A stretch of 64,000 bases of DNA from Phascolomyces articulosus (taxonomy: Eukaryota; Mucoromycota; Mucoromycetes; Mucorales; Lichtheimiaceae): contig JAIXMP010000010.1 in NCBI GenBank assembly GCA_025677815.1, positions 1,178,001-1,242,000 of the forward strand. Direction: 5' to 3'. Every line of letters begins with the position of its first letter. The stretch's first letter is position 1. The notes under the pieces were generated by a model. The model was given only the letters and a program-made list of their open reading frames with translations, ran no database searches and had not been told where the DNA came from. The position numbers and the translations under genes are program-made. Shown one piece after another: positions 24,795 to 36,950 of this stretch.

Positions 24795-27109
24795 ATCTTC
24801 TCTCTCTCTCGCATCCATTTACCCTTTGACAAACACAAACTGTATTCTCCTCCATTGTTACGATATATATACATATAAAAGTACTATTTTTTTTTTTTTT
24901 GCTTCTTTATCTCATCATATGATTTTTTTTATGGTGGGTGGAGCCGTTTATCCAACCCATATATATTTCGTATTTTTGTACACATGCAAAGATATTTTGT
25001 TTAAAAATAAGGGATGGACTAGTAATGTGATCTTTCAAAAAGTTGTTATGAGCTGAGCATACTATTTTATATAAAGGGATTGTTTGTTTATTATTATTAT
25101 AAAAATTATAAATAATGATAAATTAAGCTTTTTCTTATTTATACCAATCACTTTCTATATCAACCACTTTACTTATGAAATATCAGTTCAATAAATATAT
25201 AAAATTGAAGCATGAGAGTATTTTATGCGAATATATTTCAATGATTTCATCATTCAGAAATAATTGTAACGCAAAAATTATACGCTAATCTGATCCATGA
25301 TGAAACGCTTGTAACACAATCGTGTTGTACAATCTTGATCCTACGGGTAACGAGAACCTTTTTTTATTTATACTGAATTTTGACATGACCCATCAATCAT
25401 TTGATCCCAGGAAGATCCATCATTTATTCCATATGTTATTCATAACATAGCTGTTTGATCACGAATGAAAAATGAGACGTGTGGATATACATTCGAATTA
25501 TTATTGGTTATTTATTATATATATAATCATTTTAAAATATGATGTATAAATAAATATGGACAGATTTACATGGTATATATATGAATGTGAACATATATAC
25601 GGGAAGAAAGAGGAATATAATTTATGGTTAATAAGGCAAAGACATCAAGACAATTCACAATCCACACAGCCATAGTTTATGCAGCTACTGTTTATAAAAT
25701 ACTAACGAAATCCTCTAAAATAGAAGAAACTGTATATGATTGTATTAAAATACCAAGTTCTTTTATACTGTTAAGCCGTAATTTCATGCGCACTAGTACA
25801 AGCAGCTCTTCCTGTCCTTTACTGGTAAAAGCGGAAGGTAGGTAATAGCAGTTTGTATTGTTTTATTCCGAAGCATATGGAGGAATAAGATATCAGGAAA
25901 AGATGAGTGTTCATAAATATAATTATCTTCTTGTTAAACATATTCTTTACTTATTTTACTACTTCAAATAATAATAACTCAAATATTCAGTGGACTTGAA
26001 ATATTTCTGGACTCACTCGAAAAAAAAAATTCTCGAGTCTCATATTGAGTCCACATGTTTTGACGGTACAAAAATATATACAATAATAATTAATATAATC
26101 TGTAATAACAACATGATAAATGTCAATTGTTTACAAATATATGATGGAGCATCATAAAAAAAAAGTTACCTTGAATTACATATTCAGTTCGGGTATATGC
26201 GCAACACCACCACGGCCATGGTAAGAATAATCATCAGCAGTGCCTCCGTCATTGGATGATGATGATCAATGGACTATGCATTTCTAAAATAATGGATTTG
26301 AATCGTCATCAATTGTAATAGTTGTTTCCATAAAACCAATTATCAATTGTCAAATGATTTCGTTCTCGTATACCCATCATATTTTTGACATGTCTAATTC
26401 AGTTTGTTTCTCTTGCTGAAAGCGACTTAATGAAGGATTATAATAACCTTTAGAAAATTACATATTTTATTCTAATCAGTGTTTGTGAGAAGAAGCGTAA
26501 TATATAGATATAGGAAAATAATAATCAATTACACTTTTCCTCTTTTTCTTTATGTGTATTTTATATGGGGTATGTGTGGTAATTCAGTAGTACAATTTAA
26601 CTAGGTGTAGATAACGTTTATGGTTGTCAAAAAAAAATTGGACAATTAGGGAATATGAAAAGGAGTTGACTTAAAATAGTTCGACTTTACATGGAACGCG
26701 TTTTTAGTGAACAATTATAATTATATATGTGTACTGTTGTTAAAGAGATAGTGGCAATAAATATAATGAAATAAATTGCTGTGTTCTTAAAAACTCTATT
26801 TCTCACTTATTTTTATAATTATATTTAAGAATGTTATTTTTTTTTGTCCAATTCTCACCTGGATATAATTCTATAAAAATAATGTACAAAAATAATCTTG
26901 ATTTTCACACATCGTTTGTTTGTTTATTTGTTTGTTTTTGTTGATGGTTTCTGCTCTCGTATGTGCAAAATCCAATCGATTCGTAAGCAATGTACTATGG
27001 GTAAATATTTATAGCCTTATTGCATATTTATTATTAATTTTATTTTTATATAATTTATTATGGAACAACAACGCCAAAATCGACTCATTTTTTATATAAT
27101 ACTTTTTTT
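24795..27109. other. Gene-poor 2.3 kb interval
   Basis: AT-rich, no supported gene. The frame at 25624-25845 begins with ATG but has no family resemblance or splice partners. An 8-base perfect inverted repeat (TGGACTCA / TGAGTCCA, 26008-26015 and 26046-26053) encloses a CTCGA/CTCGAG core and could form a hairpin. TTTG repeats lie around 26918-26940 near the end of the second SSI-like gene. Confidence 0.5.
26008..26053. repeat. Short perfect inverted repeat (hairpin candidate)
   Basis: Arms TGGACTCA at 26008-26015 and TGAGTCCA at 26046-26053 flank an inner CTCGA / CTCGAG and an A run. It lies in a gene-poor interval, with no element body or target duplication seen. Confidence 0.6.
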
Positions 27110-27717
27110 TTAAACAGTGGTAGCAGGAGCTGCATCAATGGGTGGTGATAAATTTCCATCTTGTTCGAACGGAACCAGATCTGGTAAATTGGCTTGGGCA
27201 AGAGCAACTTGAAGGCTACATCGATTACGATATTTTACTTCCATCACTTTTACTTCTTGGCCGTTATATTTTCCATTAATTGAAAGAGCAGCAAATTCTC
27301 GTATATCCGTTTCAGGGCAACCAGGGGCATTCACTTCTGGTTGACTGCTGGTAGCTAAAGAGTCAAGATTACCTCGAAGTTGTTCAAGTTCTTTGCATGC
27401 TTGTTCTGCTTTAGGATGATTTGTCGTCCCTTTTACATCAGGACAACCTAGTGTCCATATCATTTGTAATATACCTTCTTGAGCAAAGTTGTATACAGAA
27501 ATAACTCCATCAACTGTTGTAATTGTACAAAGAAAAACAATATGAGTTATATAGACTACCTCCCTTTATATATAAAAATGAATGAAATTCGTCATTACAT
27601 ACATATTTGTTTTGGTGGTTCTCCTCCTCCAAGAGCAGGTGTAATACTTTCTAATAGTTGAGCATTTGAGATAAGAAAAGTACTAAAGAGTAATGATAAA
27701 ACACAAAAAGTTTTCAT
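27110..27717 (-). CDS. Secreted subtilisin-inhibitor-like (SSI) protein 2
   Basis: Two exons, 27717-27603 and 27513-27110, give 172 residues. A signal peptide (MKTFCVLSLLFSTFLISNA) predicts secretion; a Gly/Pro linker of about 18 residues follows. The domain keeps the four cysteines of the SSI layout: IWTLGC, NHPKAEQAC, NAPGCPET and YRNRCSLQV, plus the NHP...AC spacing and a C-terminal LPDLVPF match to protein 1 (LPHIVPF). At the reactive-site position after the third cysteine the residue is Glu (C-P-E-T-D), which would be unusual for a subtilisin inhibitor and points to a different protease target or loss of inhibition. The single intron sits between the linker and the domain's first strand, as in protein 1, supporting duplication from one ancestor. 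The tail after VPF is Pro/Ala-rich. Confidence 0.75.
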
Positions 27718-28814
27718 AATGATGAAATTTGTATGCGATGAAACTATTAAAAAATGAATAATAACAAGAAGGTAGATATATAGGTGTATGGATTGAAATA
27801 TGTAGCAAGAAGGGAAAGAAAAATAAAACAGTCTAGAAATATTTTCTTTATATCCTCATCACCCCCTTTATGAAAAAATTTATGCACGTGTAATGCATAG
27901 TACAGTTTGTTACTACTTGTATACAAACTCCAATTATTGATATTATAATTTTTTTTTCAGGTTGGAGGAACCCCTTAAGAACATAGTTGGATGTTAATGT
28001 GGCGTACTATCAGCAACTATTATATATGTATAATAATATGATGAATCATGTTTAAAATCTTCTCAAAGATCTTCTATGCATATAATTCCTCCCTTTCTTC
28101 CGGTGATAAACCTACTCACAAGTAGTATTTTACTGATAATGATGATACAGTAGTATTGATGAGGGCACTGTTGGAGTATTTAAATTCTGCGCTCTTTTTT
28201 GTATTTATTAGTTCAGTAATATGTGCATATTTATGCATCACAATCGGCATATTCCTTCGATCTGTTGTTCATCAAACTAAGCCTGCCTGCTCTTTAATAA
28301 TAGACGTGTAATATGACCAATTCGGAACTATTTGTATATGGAATAGAGCTGTTTAGTTATATATCAAGATATGAAAATATAACTGTATATGGTGTATTTA
28401 ACTTTTTTCTTTGGGCTTGTTGAGAAACTTTATAAGGCCACCGCTGAAACAATAGGATATCATTCATTTATTAAGCGGAACAACAGCTTCTCTTATTTTA
28501 AAGCATCATCAATTATAAAAGGGGTCTATTTTTTAAGAGAACATAGTAGGAATGCCAGGAAGAGCATCCCAGCCTCTTGACATAATATAATGTGATTAGT
28601 AGTAGTTCAGACAATTAAAGAAACAGTTCTCTGAAATCCCTACTAATTTTGACAGGTCCAATCCATTAATGCCAAAACTTTCTAATTCAACGGTAATAAG
28701 AAATTCCAACTAATCATCTTTCGCCAACCAAGCGTTGCCACACCGAAAAAAATATAATAAAGGGGAAAACGCTATTTTTTCTATTTTCTATTTATTTTTT
28801 GTTGTCTTTCTTTT
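27718..28814. other. Intergenic between SSI-like 2 and HUT1
   Basis: A divergent spacer of about 1.1 kb holding both promoters. The 70 bases before 28815 are strongly T-rich, typical of a fungal core promoter or of a 3' splice site. The frame at 28389-28580 is not supported as a gene. Confidence 0.45.
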
Positions 28815-29958
28815 ATGCTTGTTTTCACTTTTTGTGTTGCAGGGATCTACACTTGTTTCTTGACATGGGGTGTCGTTCAAGAACGTGTCAGTACCACTCC
28901 TTATGGCGATAGTGATGCACCTGAAAAATTCCGTTACTTTATTTTCCTCAACTTGATCCAATCATTGATCGCCGCCATTGTGTCATTCATCTATATTAAA
29001 GTCAGTGGACGTCATCTCAACTTGGCATCATCCCCTCGCGCTCTTTATGTCAAATACGCTCAAGTCGCATTCACCAATTGTACCGGTTCTCCATTCGGTT
29101 ATGCAGCACTCAAACATATTGACTATCCCACCATGATCTTGGGTAAATCGTGTAAACTGATCCCCGTCATGTTGATGAACTTGGTGGTCTATCGACGAAA
29201 ATTTCCATTGTACAAATACGTATGTGTCTTTTTGATTACAGCTGGTGTTTCCATGTTTATGCTCTATCATAACGTCGAAGGCGGTAATAAAAAAGGAGCC
29301 GCTGCAAATTCATTGTGGGGCCTCTTTTTACTCGGTACGAACTTGGTAATTGATGGATTGACGAATGCAACACAGGATCAAATTTTCCATGATTTTGGAT
29401 CGTATGTTAGTGGTCAACATATGATGTTCTTTATGAATGCCATTGGATCTATCTATATGACGATTTTCTTGTTGTTCAATCCTTATAACGATGAACTCAG
29501 TCAAGCCATTCGATTCTGTCAAACCCACCCATCCGTCATTGGTGATGTGTTGTTGTTTGGTCTATGTGGTGCCGTGGGTCAATGCTTTATCTTTTATACA
29601 CTTCAACAATATGGTAGTCTTCGATTGGTGACCGTGACAGTCACTCGAAAGTTATTTACTATGTTATTGAGCGTCTTTTGGTTTAATCATAAACTTAGTG
29701 TGGGACAATGGGCTGGTGTTGCTTTGGTATTTACAGGTAAAAAAAAAAAAAAAAAAAAAAGAGAGAATGGGATGGACTTTTTTTCTGGTGGTACTAAAAA
29801 TGTCAATCGTCTATGTTTTCTGTATAGCAATTGGTATCGAGGCATATATCAAAAAAATGGAATCATCGCGTCATAAAAAAGCAGCATTTCGACCCAATGA
29901 AAAGGATAAAGGGTTAGCCACCATTATCAGCAAAAAATCATCCGAAAAAGTAGAATAG
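28815..29958 (+). CDS. HUT1: UDP-galactose/nucleotide-sugar transporter Hut1 (SLC35B1 type)
   Basis: Two exons, 28815-29736 and 29828-29958, give 350 residues. The start region FCVAGIYTCFLTWGVVQERV is the hallmark first helix of the SLC35B1/Hut1 family. NCTGSPFGYAALKHIDYPT, GKSCKLIPVMLM and LRLVTVTVTRKLFTMLLS follow in the expected order, with about ten membrane segments and a short Lys-rich tail. Hut1 is an ER/Golgi transporter linked to UDP-galactose and, in animals, ATP exchange in the ER. Exon 1 opens only nine residues before the conserved part and is preceded by a pyrimidine tract ending TTGCAG, so a short upstream exon cannot be excluded. The 5' end of the intron is an A-rich run of about 20 bases. 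Confidence 0.92.
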
Positions 29959-31156
29959 ATTTTGCTTCTTCTTGTTCCCTAGATTATCTTATTTATTATT
30001 ATTTTACATATACCAAATAATCATTTTATATATAAAAACCATTTGTTCTGTCATTTTTTTTGGGGATGATCCATTATTGCTAGATTACCCATATCGTTGA
30101 ATCACTGCGCTCACATGGATGGTTCAAGGATTTCAAGAATGGGTATCCTATATTTTATTAAATGCTTCGTTTCAATTATTTTCTTAAAATATAGTATCAT
30201 AAACAATAATATGTTCACCTATAGTATCTTTGAATCATTGTTCTTTATATACATAGATTATGATCAACGAGCTTTAGATAAAATGCACATCAAAAATAAA
30301 TTTCATCCGTAACTATTCATATGATACATCTTTCGACGAAGCGAGACCGATTCAAATGATCCATAATCTCGTGTAATTTCCGTATGATCATGGACATGTC
30401 CATTATCGTTGAATATCTCAGGATTTTATGGAAAATAATGGCGCATCACAGATGGATGTCCACACCAACCTCATATTCTATCATACTTTGAAGATATAAA
30501 AACATGGAGGAAGGCTACGTACTTTTATCCAATGATTAGATTCTATTCAAATTAGGGACATTCAGCTTTGGGAAGAATAACACATCTAGTAGTAAGAAGG
30601 GTAAAATATCATTGTAGTGAATTTGAATATTTGAGTGGATGATATTGGCTATTAGGAGCTGTTTTGCTGATGCTAGCACTATTATTGGCCCTTATTTTAT
30701 ATACTTCTATATATACCCAACTTTTTTTTAATATAATGGAAAGCAATAAACGATTAGTAGGAATATATATTTTATTTGGTTACCTTCGATATCGATACTG
30801 TGGATCATGAGGTGATTACTGCTCTAACTATATATATAATCTAACCAATTTTGATGTGGGTTTCACAACATATGCTAAAAGCATTTGCATTGAGAACCAA
30901 AGCATTCCGCTCAAAAGTGTCACTTTTATGTGAATAACGACAATGTTATCAATCCAAAGGCAACATGTTTCTTTCTGCTTTAGTAGGGTATGAAAGAAAA
31001 CGGGTATTACTATTGACACACAATGTTCATAAAGGTTACACGACAATGTATTTTTTTTTGGTAATATCGCACAACAGTCAATGTGTTGGAAGCATAAGCT
31101 CTTATTCACCTTCCGCCAATATATTTTCTTTGTTATTTATAAAAAAAATTATAGCA
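29959..31156. other. Intergenic between HUT1 and the fucosyltransferase
   Basis: AT-rich, no supported gene. The frame running from 30965 into 31156 is open and joins the fucosyltransferase start in frame, but ends in an AT-rich stretch with a TTATAG just before the ATG. It could hide an upstream exon with a signal sequence; I could not define one. Confidence 0.45.
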
Positions 31157-32840
31157 ATGGCTGACATTCCACCTATACGCATTGTTCATTGGACAAAGGT
31201 ATTCTCGGCCGATTTTCACGAAGGTAAGATAAAGGAACAAGATAGTGTTTTGTTTTCTGGATATTATTAGTGAAATATTTTCATAATAGAAAAGTGGGAG
31301 GCTAGTTGTAATAGAAGGGTTTATCTTTGTCAAGTATATATAAGATACTCAATAGTAGCTAATAGAATATGAATTATCACTCTATTAGGAACCGATTTGA
31401 AAGTAACATGTCCAAAACCAAGCGATCTTTCCATTAAACCTCCCAATGGAGATTCGTCATGGTGTACCATTACGGGGAATCGAGACGAAATTGTAAACGT
31501 GCCTGAATCATCAACAGCAGCAGCCGTTGTCTTCCATGCGTCTGATTATTCGAATAAAGATATCCCTTTACGAATAAAAGGTCAGCCATGGATTCTTTAC
31601 ACCATGGAATCTCCCATGGATCCAGCTTTTCGACGTGATGACACCATGATGCGACAAATGTTTGATTATCTTGGATCCTACAATTTGAACAGTCGATTTG
31701 TTTTCCCTTATTATTCACCTCGTGTTATGATACCCATGGATAAACCAATTGTCCCGAACGAATTAATCCATGCCAAGACGGGAGACGCGCCTATTTTATG
31801 GATTGCATCCAATTGTAAAGCATGGAGTGGCCGCCAATATTATGTCAAAGAATTAATGAAATATATTAAAGTGGATAACTATGGTGGATGTCTCAAAAAC
31901 AAAGAATTCCCAGACGATGTAACCAGGTCGGATTTAATGAAACAATATAAATTTTATCTTGCGATTGAAAATGCCAATTGTGATGATTATGGTAAGTTTT
32001 ATTTATATATATATACGCCAAAAAAGAAGTTGGAGGTTGAGAAGGAGACATGCTCCTAAAAAAAATACGATATAACTTGGCATAGTAGTAAATAATAATA
32101 ATAATGACACATTTTGAGTAGTATCCGAAAAGTTATTTGACACCATCTCCGCATCCACGGTTCCCATCATCGATGGACCAAAACATTATGAAGCATTTAT
32201 ACCCACCTCACGATCAGCAATTCGTATGGATGCTTATCCAGATCCACGCGAACTTGCTGACTATATCAATTATCTTGACCAAAACGATACCGCCTACCTC
32301 GAATATTTTTCACATCGAATAAACATTGACCAAAAGCCACTCAAAGAACGACTGGATCCGGCATTTCATGGAAATTGGAGTAGTTGGGAATTAAATGATC
32401 GAAGAACTGGTTGGTGTGGTGTATGCCATGGTGTGGCTCAATGGTGGCGTGCTCGTCATGATCCAAACTCCTATTCTATTCCAAGTGACCAGGAGGAATA
32501 CGTACGCACAGATTTATCATGTCAAACACCCGGTAAATGGGATTATGTTCGACAAGGTCCACCTTATATCCCACATTGGAAACCAACCATGCCAGATGAA
32601 TTTACTCGACCATGGATTAAAAAACGATTACCTATTTATAAAACATCAACAACAATGAATGATAATAATAATGAACATAACGGTTTATCGGCGAGAAGCA
32701 TGTGGTCGGCTTATTTAGTACTCTATTTGGTGTTTTTCTCCTTTATTGCTGTTTTAATGTATAAACGCCGTCATAGTAAAAACAGCAGTAATAATAATGG
32801 ATATTCATCAGTAAGACAACAAGCAGAACAACAAGAATAA
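31157..32840 (+). CDS. Alpha-1,3-fucosyltransferase, family GT10
   Basis: Three exons, 31157-31223, 31389-31991 and 32122-32840, give 462 residues. The GT10 donor motif is clear: YKFYLAIENANCDDY, split by intron 2, continues as VSEKLFDTISASTVPIIDGP and HYEAFIP. Upstream, WILYTMESPMDP matches the family's W...ESP acceptor-side motif. GT10 enzymes transfer fucose from GDP-fucose to N-glycans or other glycans. Typical members are type II Golgi proteins with an N-terminal anchor; this model instead begins directly with the first strand (PPIRIVHWT) and has a single membrane span near the C terminus (about residues 410-432) followed by KRRH. Either an N-terminal signal exon is missing or the topology is type I or tail-anchored. 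Fucose is a known constituent of Mucoromycota walls. Confidence 0.9.
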
Positions 32841-33449
32841 CGATGACAAAATGATTTGATTTAATAACCGGATATAAAGTTTATAAAAGCAACAAGTTTT
32901 ATATTTATAAATTTATTAATTATAATAATAATAAAAAAAAAAAAACTATAGTGTCAATCATCACCCTTCTTCTTCGTCTCCTCCTCCTCTTCTTTTCTCT
33001 TTTCTTCAATACTTCTTTTCTATATTTATTCTTATTATATTAAGTCTATAGCTTATAAAAGGATAAGCCCATATTTTCACTTTGTTCACGTTATTCTATT
33101 TCTATATACAATAATATACTCTTCTTCTTACTTCTCCTGTCTCAGCATTCTATTTATTATCCCCTACTTGTTCCTCTTCCTCTCCCCCCCTTGTATGATT
33201 ATGGGTTATTACTTAAAACTTATTATTAGCTTATAATAATTATGATACTTTTGTTTAATTGTATATTTTTGTCATTGTATAAGAACAGAAATTCTTATTT
33301 TTATTCCCACTCTCTTCTTCCCCGTCTTCCCCTGTCTTTATTTTTGTTCTTTGACTCTTTTTTAATCGTTTTTTTTGTTCCCATCATCCATTTGTGTATT
33401 TCTTTCTTTCTTTTTTTTAAATTTTTTTTTCTCCCTTACTCTGATAATC
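32841..33449. other. Pyrimidine-rich spacer
   Basis: 3' flank of the fucosyltransferase and 5' flank of the coiled-coil gene, both on the plus strand. Rich in T and CT runs from about 32958 to 33440, with a C-run at 33185-33190; probably promoter and 5' leader of the next gene. No coding signal beyond low-complexity frames. Confidence 0.45.
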
Positions 33450-36400
33450 ATGCAACATTCGTTTACTACTACAAATAACCATGGTCAAGAACCTAAATCT
33501 TCAATATCAAATAAATTATCATCCTCTAAAACAATACCAAAATTTTGGAAACTATTCAGTTTTAATAATACCATTCGCTCATCATCCAATCATCACCTTT
33601 CTAATAATGGTAACGACAGAACGACAACACATCCTTCGGTAGATTTGAAATTAGGTATATTGAAACTTCCTTTTTTTGATATTTTTTCTTTTCATCACCA
33701 TGATGATGAGTTTCTTTTTTCTTTTTCTATCTCTCTCCTATGGCTCCTTACTAGGATTATGAATATATATAATTCATCAACCCTAACTTTATGCTTATAC
33801 TTATAACCTTTTTGATCGTTCAAAACCTTATGATACTTCAATATCCATCATTGTGACATAAAATAGGAAGAAAGAAAAGTCAGCAACAACATTCACCACA
33901 ACAAGATCGATTTCGTCAACGAATGTATAATGGTAATAGACGAGGACAAATTCGTGGTGCTAATAATCGATTAAGGTAGCCTTTATTTCTTTCTTTCCCT
34001 CCAATTCTTTTTCTCTCTTCAAACCCCTCCCTTCTCTTTTTCTTCATCCCTTCCGTTTCCCTTGCCTCCTCCTTTCCCCTTTGACACTTTAAAAAATCAA
34101 TCATCACCACCACTAACTATCCATATTACCATTTACCTCAACCATACTCTCTCTCCCTCCTCCTTTTTTGTTTATATAAATCTTGTTCATATGGCTTATA
34201 CAATTTTTTTTGATTAGTGCCTTTTTCCTAAGTTCTCCTAGTAAATATGGAAATGAGGATGAGAACGACGAATATGATAAAATGATGAAGAGAAAAAGTT
34301 GTGCCATCATGTCACATCAAACATCAGATAATTTATTCTTTACATCAGCTGACGACCAACCGAATACAGATAGTAGTTGGTTACCACCTCCTCAACAAGA
34401 ACAACAACATTTTTCATCCTCTCAATTGAGTCATAGTAAACTTCCTAATAACTCTTCTACTTTCATAACAACAGTTGCCAATGATTCCCATATTCTTGTT
34501 CAACAAAGGCACCAACAACAGCAAGAAGATTGGCAGATGATTAATGCTTCTTCATCTGAAGCTACTACAACCACTGCATCATCACCGTCCATTAAACAAA
34601 TCAATAATAATAAAAGTGATGATGCTGCTATTATAAATAATGGCAACCCATCCTTGTTATCGTCCACTTCGGCCGCTTCATCATCTTCTTCCTCATCATC
34701 CTATTCATCTTCATCTCGTAATAATAACAATTACGATCACCATGGAACTGTAATTACTACAACACAAAGTGGGATAATTCAAAAAGAAGAAGGATCGCCA
34801 TCATCAACAAACATGGCAGCACAGGACGAAGTAACCCTCCTGCGTGAGGAGCTTGAAAAAGAAAAAAAGGTTGTAGCTGCATTGCAGAAGCAAAAAGAAG
34901 GTAAATATTTATATAGATTCCATGCATGATCACATTTTTTTTTATATGTGCCGCATTAGTGTGGAAAAAAAAAGTTCAAGAAGGGAGGGAGATAAGCAAA
35001 AGAAAATGTCTGTGATCTAAGCAAAACTGTATTTTCTTTTGATGCTTCTGCCGTTTGTGACAACACATAAACTCATCCTTACTCCATATATTTATAGCAA
35101 CAACAAAGGATTTGGATTATTTTGGTCGCATCGTTGAAAAATTAGCAGAAGAAAAAAGCATGTTAACTCAACGATTGGAATTAGAAAAGGTAATAATTTT
35201 ATACCTATCCCCCTCCTCCCAATTATCCACGATCGTGAATAAGATCTCTTTTTATTTAACCCTGCAGCTTTTTCTCTCTCTCGGTCGCTCTTATTTTTAT
35301 CTATTTATATAGTTGAATGTCAAACATAAAGAACATGATATGTCTATCCTACTGGAAAAGATCAAAACTGTATCAGACGATGTTAGGTAATTAAAAACAA
35401 ACAAACAAATACTCATTTATTTATTTATTTGTAGTCCATCCTTTATTATTTTTGTCAATGATACTCATTGAGATGTCATGTATATAGGGAAAAATCATTA
35501 GAAGCCAATGAGTATAAACAAGAATTAGATGTATGTCCACCTACTATGTGCAAAATACACCCACATTTTGTTCTGCATTTATATGCAAATTCGAACATGT
35601 GGGAAAAGGCACGCACATATTACATACAGATATTTTCTCACACATGTATTATATTGTATATTTTTATAGGATTTTCAATCACGAATGGATAAGGATAAAT
35701 CCGCATATCAAGATCAAATCCGTCAAAAAGACGAAAAGATTGAACAGCTTCACGTAAGTAAAATCATATGAAGAAACCCACATAACCTTCCTGATAAGTG
35801 TAATGTCGCTACCATGATGTCTTGTGTGAATAACCATATAATAGTCTCAATTAGGAAAAGCAGAAGAACAAGTGCAAGCATTAAAGTTTGCCATGGAACA
35901 ACTTGCCAAGACAACAACTGCAGCTGCAGCCGCAGCCAGTGTAGCCTCATCTGATTCAACTACAACTAACAGTAGCTCTGGAGAAGCAGCAGTAACACAT
36001 AATCAACATTGTCAGCAGGAACAGATAAATGAAGAACCAATACAAGCAACATCACGGTAAGAAGAGTTATAATTATCATATAAACAATATACCAACGAGT
36101 TATTGATTATAAAAACGTTATGTATTTTTTGGTATATATAGCAAATGTAGCAGTACTTTTTCAAAACATAGTAATACCAGTAGCATCATCAACAATAATA
36201 GTGGGATACCTGAAGTGAATTATTCACAAACAACAACTACAATATCAGAAACAGCCGAGAAATTAAAGTCTGAAAATGACACATTGGATCGTGAACTTCG
36301 TGATCTTACACAAGAAAAAGAACAGGTAATAAATACTCTTTTTTTGTAGAATGTCACACAAATGCCATGCCCTTTTTTTTATTAACGATTTGCATTGATA

Positions 36401-36550
36401 AAACAGATATTATTACAATATTCAAAAATACCTATATCAGGAGGATCAAGACAATCGCGAAGACAAAAAGAAGCACTTGAAGAACGATTAGATAAAGTGG
36501 ATTCACAGCTAAGCCGTGTCAAACAAAAAATAAGAATCAGAGGCCCATAA
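33450..36550 (+). CDS. Coiled-coil protein with enkurin-like C-terminal helix pair
   Basis: Ten exons, 33450-33654, 33867-33975, 34218-34900, 35098-35189, 35313-35386, 35488-35530, 35670-35753, 35845-36056, 36142-36325 and 36407-36550, give 609 residues. The first 300 are disordered and Ser/Asn/Gln-rich. A coiled coil then runs through REELEKEKKVVAALQKQKE, DYFGRIVEKLAEEKSML and the following exons, interrupted by a Ser/Thr/Ala linker. The end, LQYSKIPISGGSRQSRRQ then EALEERLDKVDSQLSRVK, recalls the conserved C-terminal block of enkurin-domain and related cytoskeletal proteins. Function unknown; a scaffold or cytoskeletal role is plausible. Exon 3 has two in-frame acceptors 15 bases apart (AG ending at 34217 and at 34232). 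Confidence 0.8.
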
Positions 36551-36950
36551 AAATTTTGAAGCTCATGATCTTTTTGTTTTTATTAGAAAACTTATTGTAC
36601 CTGGTTCATACTCTTTCTCAGGTACCATTTATTACCATCATCCCCATAACAACAATAGCAACATGTAATAGTTTCTATCCATAGGATGGAAATCTATATG
36701 GGCATGATGATAATTATTTCTGTGCATCAAATTCCTGTAATGCTTTATTGCTACTTTTACTATTTTATTATTATTATTATTTCTGTAATACAATACAAAC
36801 TTATACTTTTTGGCCAATCTACCATTATCATATGAAACAATTAAGTTTTTTTTGTCGTTATATAGAGAATTCTCTTGTTCTCTTTTTAATTGCGCTCTCT
36901 CTCTTTTACATATTTTTTTTAGCCCCAAAACATTTAGAACCCCTTTTCAC
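36551..36950. other. Spacer between coiled-coil gene and orphan gene
   Basis: A 400-base AT- and T-rich spacer between two plus-strand genes. The reading frame continues upstream of 36951 through T-rich sequence that looks non-coding. Probable 3' end of the first gene and promoter of the second. Confidence 0.4.

Noticed and set aside
25624..25845. Plus-strand frame of 73 residues
   Set aside because: Isolated in a gene-poor interval, with no similarity or splice signals that extend it.
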